Source: Thalassia testudinum (lineage: Eukaryota; Streptophyta; Magnoliopsida; Alismatales; Hydrocharitaceae). Taken from it: 64,000 nt of DNA. The stretch lies in contig JAZHRO010000036.1 in the NCBI GenBank assembly GCA_037157565.1, positions 131,448,001 through 131,512,000 of the forward strand. The letters are read 5' to 3'. The notes below the pieces were generated by a model. It searched no databases, was not told where the DNA came from, and saw only the letters and a list, made by a program, of their open reading frames with translations. This document shows, one piece after another, positions 58,200-64,000 of the stretch. Positions within the stretch are counted from its first letter, which is position 1, and every line of letters begins with the position of its first letter. Both the position numbers and the translations under genes were made by a program.

Positions 58200-60080
58200 A
58201 AAGAAATATTACATTATTATTGAAAAATAACTATATCACCTTAATACTTAATCATATTAATTATAACTCTCTTCTTAACCAAAATGAATTTGTATTACAA
58301 CATTTCTCATGTATTACAATTCAATTTTTCACTTGTAATATAAATTCTTGCATTTTCATTAAAATAAATAATTATAATACAAGTTCATTGTATATATATA
58401 TCTGTTTTCATTTGTAATATAAGTTTTTACATTTTTTTATGATAAATATTTGTAATACAAGATCTATTAGTAATACAATTCGTATTAAATGCCATTATTG
58501 TTAATCACTAATTGTTCATATTACAAGTATAATACATTTGTATTACAAATTTAGTTATCTTTTTTATTTTCATTATGTTATTATGTGTAACGTAAATTTA
58601 ATACTCATTGTTACAACATATTTAATATTTTGTTACAGGACAACTAATATTTGTTACAATCCACATGCTTATGCATTACAAACATATTTACATCATGTTA
58701 TAACGGTTGTTCTTTGTTGTTATAATACTTTTCATTAATTGAAGGTATATTCCTTCCCTGTTTTGAACATTTGAATGTAGAAATTCTTTGGTTATTTTTT
58801 GTTTTTGGAATGTATAGCATTTAAGTTTGGTAATTAATAATTACCATGTATCATTTTTATAGTACCAATAATATCATCATGTTAGTAATTAATTCACTAT
58901 CTATTTTTAGAATGTATGGTTGGATTTGTTGCAACCGCATCCTACTTTTAGAAATATTTTATTATACGAATGATTTGTGTAAAAATTTTTTGGTAACAAA
59001 CCACCTTCCTTACTTTATGTGATATTAGTTTTGATCACGTGATCTTCATCTAATGATTCCCACGTAATACTCATTTATTAATTTTTAATCATTGTACTTA
59101 TATATATATATATATATATATATATCATGTAAGCACAGTGCTTATAAATCATTCAAAAACACATAATTCCATCCGTTGGATAGTTTTATTTGATGATACC
59201 ACCACACCTTTTTATTTAGTGGCTTTCAAAACCACTATGATATGTACATGGAACTCTATCAATCAATATTATTACATTCATTTATGACATGTCTGAGTAT
59301 GAAAACTATCATTTATCTTATTCCGATGTATTAAATTTTCATTACTTTATTTGTTTGTCATTATTTATTGTTGTCTTTATGTAGCAGCAAATTCTTCACA
59401 TTTTGTGTATTACAAATGTTCAAGTAATGTAATTTTTATATTATAATTTTCACAACTAAAGTAGAAACCTTATTTTTTCTATTACAAATATGCATACAAC
59501 GTATTTTTCTATTACAAATTTCATAACCGAAGTGTATAAGACATTTTGCATTACAACTATCCATGTAACATAATTTTGTAATATAATTTTCGTAATAGAC
59601 GTGTATAGACCAATCTATATTATAAGTGTGTATGCAAATTAATATTGTATTGCAATTTTTGTAATTGAAGTATACAACATAATTTTGTATTACAAATATG
59701 CATGCAACATAATTTTATATTACAATTATATAACTGAAGTATACAACGTAATTTTGTATTACAATTTTTGTAATTGAAGTGTATAACACACTTTTATATT
59801 ACAGTTTTCACAATTGACGTGTATAGGTTAATTTATATTACAAGTATGCACATAACCAGATTTTGCATTTCAATTTTATAACCCAATTGTCAATACATGT
59901 TCATTTGATTATTTATGATACAACCCCTATATATATATATAGAGAGAGAGGGCCCTATCTAATGACCACAATGCTTAAAACTAATCAAATGAGCACAGCA
60001 TATCATCCATTAGATGAAGATCCCATTATTATAACAATTACTACCTATATTAGCAAAAGTGATTTTGCATTACACCGTAA
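58200..60080. repeat. Degenerate array of TTGTATTACAA-like words
   Basis: At least 20 copies of (T)GTATTACAA, GTAATACAA, ATATTACAA or GCATTACAA are spread here. They are densest at 58280-58570 and 59400-59880, where longer degenerate units such as ATTTTGTATTACAA..TGCATGCAACATAATTTT and AATTGAAGTGTATAACA recur every ~40-70 bp. There is no coding sequence. It may be a decayed satellite or an AT-rich mobile element. Confidence 0.5.
59099..59125. repeat. TA microsatellite
   Basis: About 13 uninterrupted TA repeats. A shorter TA run followed by GA repeats is at 59928-59948. Confidence 0.9.
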
Positions 60081-60101
60081 ATAAAGTTACTAAAACAATA
60101 A

Positions 60102-60464
60102 TGTTAGGAAGTATGTGGGCCACGTGGATAGCCATGTGGCAATCAGCAAGCCACGTGGTAGTCAATAAAAGGCCCATAGGGGTCAGCGGTGTAGAAGGTC
60201 CATTGGGCCAATTTTGAGTGCTTTTGTTTAGGAATTAAGTTTGTTATCTTTAGTAAATATGTTTGTAGGAAAAGAATTTGAGATTTGCTTTGTTTTGAGA
60301 GATAAGATCTTTCTTCATGAGATAAGATCTTTTATTTCCAAAGTGCAAGATATATTCTCTCTGTATAAAGAGTCTTCCCTTGTAGTTTTGCCTTGAGTCA
60401 TAATAATATTTCCAACTATTCAAAGGCTCCTCTCCTCTCTCCCTTCTTCTACCATCACAGCCAG
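60102..60464 (+). repeat. Copia-like LTR fragment
   Basis: It begins TGTTAGGAAG, carries two CACGTG palindromes near its start (about 60120 and 60153) and a TATA-like TGTATAAAGAG (about 60361-60371). It continues TCTTCCCTTGTAGTTTTG..GAGTCATAATAATATTTCC, in the style of short copia LTRs. Its 3' end is not seen because the next LTR begins at 60465. The assignment rests on general style only. Confidence 0.45.
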
Positions 60465-63033
60465 TGTTGCGACCCACTCCCGGTTCCCTACAGGACCTGA
60501 GAACGGCTCACCTCAACGAACCCCAAGATCCAATCGTCCAACGAGAAAGAACCAAATGCCATAATCATTACACAACCACACGAGTAATGTAACCAAGCAG
60601 AAATATATACGACTGAAAATAAATGAAGGAAAAATAGCACTCCACTAGTGTCTCACAGTATATAGTGGAAAGTATAGAACATAACAATCACAACTGGTAG
60701 AAAAATACAACGGAATACAACTATGAGCTACAGATACTCACTACTAACAAAAACTCTGTAAAGAAAATAGCAGGAAACTATAGTTGGGTACGACTGGGCC
60801 TAGCACTCTCAACAGCCGATGGCTTTGGCTGCTCAAATCCCTGACCTAAATAGGGTTATAAAATTCTGTGGTCAACTAACGTTGAGTAAAGTGGTGGTTA
60901 TATCATATAATTTAAGCAAGTAGCTAACATGCATTTAACAATTCAATCATTATCATCCGTTCCCAATTATCTCATTTCTGATCTGAGTATTCTAAATAGG
61001 TTCCATAACATTTCTCAATCTTCTTGTTCCCTAAGAGCAGTTTTCCCATGACGGAGGGTGTATACATGGCATTCTTCTAGCTGGAAGAGTCCCTCGTAGT
61101 AATCCCACACCCGGTCTACTACCCTAAGGTCACGGTGGTGACGTAGCGGTGACTACGGCATGAGTGATAAAGGCATGGGTAGCTACCCCGCACTGGCACA
61201 CGGTCAGTCATTTTCACTAACGGGTATGCTCAAACGTATAGCATGAAACAGCATAGGGCCTTGCCCTCTCAGAACTGAGGTCTCGCCCCTCAAAAACAGG
61301 GATCTCACTCCTCACAGTCCGCGTACCCTCGTCTGACTATCCCAGTTTTCCCAACGGGCTAACAAGAGTTGGCGTAGGGTGGCCATACCTAACCTCGGGC
61401 CCCCTGGGGCAGATAGCTCCCCACTACACTAAGTAGCTCACCTCGGTATTACGTACGCGAGGGCCAAACAGGAGTCTATGTAGAGTGGCCAAACTCACCC
61501 TGGGTCTCAACCCAAGGGGCGGCAAACTCCCCTTACTTAAAAGGGATAGTTGCTCTCCTCGGTACTACATATATGAGGGCCAGCTCACTTCCCTTAACCA
61601 AGTCCGAACAGCCACCGTAGGCAACGTGTTCCCAAAACCCATAGGTTTTCCATACTACCGTATTACTGGTTTCTTTCTAAATTCCCCGTAGGGTTCGTGC
61701 ATGGACTTTCTTATTCCCATATCTGGTTCATTGTACAAAAAATAGGCAACTCAAATTCCATCATCATTCATTTAATACAAGTATGTACTTTCATTCATGA
61801 CGTATTTCATTTCAGGAAGCTCATGATTTTATCATGGTGATCCATACATTTATTAATTACGCATGCATTTCTTCCAACCCTAATGTTCATGTCATAATCT
61901 AGGGTTCGATCGACTATATTGTATGGCAGCATACATTTATCTCTTCCTAGGGTTCATCTCACATCCTAGGTTCAATTTAATTCTACGCATGCAACTTATT
62001 AATTCCAAGATTTAGGTGAGAACCACTCTACCAAGATAACTGGGAGATGTGGGGCACAGTCGATGGAGCTTGCAATCCCTGCCGTGCACACCACGAATGG
62101 ATGACCTATCACATTGACCCATATGTTAGAATGAGCTTAGAACGGCAAGGACAAGGTATCATTACGTAAAGAAACCCGAACGGAAACCAAGGACGTTTCG
62201 TTTGCAGAAAATCGACACCGTTTGGGCCCTGAATGGGCCCAAAAACACAACTCTGACCAAAATCAGATGTCTGGGAAAAGTCCCAAATGTCTTAAGCAAA
62301 ACCTCAGGCATACCTTACACGGGGTGCCTTTCTCGGGATGTCTAGAACTCTGTGCAGACGTCTAAGGGTGGCTTCAGACGTTTGGAGGCACTTCCGGACA
62401 TGTGGAATTGCCTCAGTCCTCGCACCAGCGCACTTCCCCACCCTCTGACACACGTACGTGCATGGTCAGAAATCTGCCAGGAAAAATAAACAAAATCACA
62501 TGCTATCAGACGTCTGAGATTTACCTTCGGACATCCGACCCGACATTTGGAGGTCACTCTGGATGTCTGATTCTGCGGAAAAAATTATTCCGCAAAATCG
62601 TTCTAAACCCTTTTCTCTCCGCAGCTCTCCCTCTCGCTTAGTTGCAGGCTCCCGCACCAGCTCCACCCCTCTAGATCCTCCAGTTGCTGCTCCTGCTCTC
62701 CTTCGCCTCCCCCTTTCGGCTGTGGTGTGGGGAGAATGATGAAGGAGGAGGGGGGGTATTTAAAGAGCTCGAGGAGGATGGGAAGCGGCATGGAGGGAAG
62801 TGAGGGGAATGGCATTGTGAGGATGGTTGCCGCAGGGGGGAGAGGTGAGGCCTATGTAGTGAGCGGGGAAAGGAGAGGGTGTGCATATGGTGAGGAGAGA
62901 TGATGGGAAAATTACCGGGATGTCCCTGCAATTTCCGTCTCCCCCCTCACAGGCCCCCAAAACAAAAGATAAGGGGTCTAAAATTATAGAAAAACCCCCA
63001 CAGGTTCTGCAAACGGCAAATGACCTCAAGAAG
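60465..63033 (+). repeat. E: chromovirus (Tekay/Del-like) LTR, copy 1
   Basis: It starts TGTTGCGACCCACTCCCGG; LTRs beginning TGT.ACGACCC are typical of the Tekay/Del chromovirus group. It is about 2.57 kb, with A/T-rich and then GC-rich parts. It matches copy 2 through the AACGAGAAAG, TAGCACTCTCAACAGCC, GACGTAGCGGTGACTACGGCA and CGGTCAGTCATTTTCACTAACGGG landmarks. It contains CAGATGTCTGGGAAAAGTCCCAAATGTCT (about 62264-62292), akin to the palindrome in the A LTR. No internal genes follow before copy 2 begins. Confidence 0.65.
62757..62765 (+). promoter_or_regulatory. TATA-like box in E LTR
   Basis: TATTTAAAG lies in a G-rich setting about 270 bp before the end of LTR copy 1, a plausible promoter position for a long chromovirus LTR. 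Confidence 0.4.
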
Positions 63034-64000
63034 TGTTACGACCCAGTTCCCGAATCCCTACAGGATACGAGAATCGGACCGACTCGACTGATCCCAAGAC
63101 CCAATTGTCCAACGAGAAAGTAACCCAAAAGCAGTAAAATAAATCACATTCATCATGCAAGTAAGTAGCAGTAACAAAAGTATAGCAGTAAAGAAAAGAA
63201 CTACTACAGTACATACCACCACAACATTTGAGAATTTGAAATAGGTACAGAAATATGAAGTTTACAATAAAAGAGTAAAAAGTGAAACAAAAATACTCAC
63301 TACTATAGAAAACGGTACAACAAAAGTACAACTACTAGGCTCTACTAGGCCCAGCACCCTCCGCAGCCGCAAGCTCTGGCTGCTCAACACCTGGTCCTAA
63401 AAAAAGGTGACAATTATGACACGTCAGCGAAACGCTGAGTAGAGTGGCAACCAGCTAGCTAAGAAAGCAGTAAAGGTGGACAAGTAGCTGTTGCTTTTAG
63501 CTTCCTTTCTTTATTTCTCTATTTACTCTTTTCTTGAATTATTTCTCAGATCTTTCTCTTGATCTCAAATGTTCCTCGTGGGAACGATCTTGATTGTAGT
63601 TTTTTCCAAAAAGTAGAAGTAGCACGTGGTGCTCTCCTGGCCGGGAGAGTCCCCCGTGGTGGTCCTACCCTCAGTCAACCAACCCAAGGTCGCTGATAGA
63701 CGTAACGGTGACTATGGCACGCGCGATAAACTCATGGGTAGCTACCCTGCACTGACACGCGGTCAGTCATTTCCATTAACAGGTGCGCCCCAAAGCACAG
63801 CACGAAACCAGTATAGGGTAGAGCCCTCTCAGTAACAGGGGTTCAGCCCCTCCACAGTAACCAAACAGGGGTCTTGCCCCTCCACAGTCCGCGCACTCTC
63901 GCCTGACTACCTTGGTTTGCCCAGTGGACCTAACAAGTCGGTGTAGGACGGCTAACTGAACCCCAGGGCCCGTGGGGTGGCTAGCTCTCTCCCTACACTA
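63034..64000 (+). repeat. E: chromovirus-like LTR, copy 2, cut by window end
   Basis: It starts TGTTACGACCCAGTTCCCGAATCCCTACAGG, parallel to copy 1 and in the same orientation. The order of landmarks is the same, to GGCCCGTGGGGTGGCTAGCTC at the window edge. It is diverged from copy 1 by well over 10% by eye, so it is not a recent tandem duplication. Confidence 0.7.

Overview
The window is a stretch of plant (angiosperm) repeat-rich DNA. I see no host protein gene, rRNA or tRNA gene. Almost everything is long-terminal-repeat (LTR) retrotransposon, mostly Ty3/gypsy of the Athila lineage. The evidence is tRNA-Asp-type primer-binding sites, a G-rich polypurine tract, Athila-style gag-pol with a DLG protease box, and a shared 'CTCCCTGTG..CGACC' block near the 3' end of the LTRs. 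This is typical of heterochromatin in a large plant genome; the species cannot be told from the sequence. I label the families A, B, C, D and E.

Layout. 1-2156 is a family D LTR cut by the window edge, followed by a short spacer with an orphan primer-binding site. 2604-15954 is a decayed minus-strand family D element (D1) with LTRs, leader, broken gag-pol and 3' noncoding region. 15955-55772 is a second family D element (D2, plus strand) that has lost its 5' half. Its 3' LTR has been opened by later insertions into a nested stack. The solo LTR D3 (22937-25636) and element C (25792-55234, minus) both sit in the D2 LTR. Element B (32993-51949, minus) sits in the right LTR of C, together with the solo LTR D4 (52501-55165). 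Element A (34058-45066, plus) sits in the left LTR of B. Summing the LTR fragments gives about 2656 bp for D2 (other D LTRs 2665-2700), 1798 bp for C (its other LTR 1778) and 1776 bp for B (its other LTR 1808). Each insertion is flanked by a 5-bp target duplication, exact for A and 4/5 for the others.

Element A is young and looks complete: 5' LTR, primer-binding site, leader, one uninterrupted 1804-codon gag-pol frame, polypurine tract and 3' LTR. Elements B and C carry no gag, protease, reverse transcriptase or integrase. In the place of gag-pol, each has a frame of unknown function with an aromatic/Pro-rich N-terminus, a helical segment and an acidic C-terminal part. B shares LTR, leader, primer site, polypurine tract and 3' noncoding repeats with A, so A-type elements are the obvious candidates for moving B. 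Two noncoding features recur across elements and are the least explained structure here. One is a motif just after the coding region that resembles a second polypurine tract (A, B, C, D1, D2). The other is a triple repeat before the 3' LTR (A, B, D1, D2).

From 55773 to the end lie older remnants: a plus-strand RNase H-like fragment, a minus-strand LINE reverse-transcriptase fragment, an AT-rich tract full of TTGTATTACAA-like words, a copia-like LTR fragment, and two tandem copies of a chromovirus (Tekay/Del-like) LTR that runs off the window.
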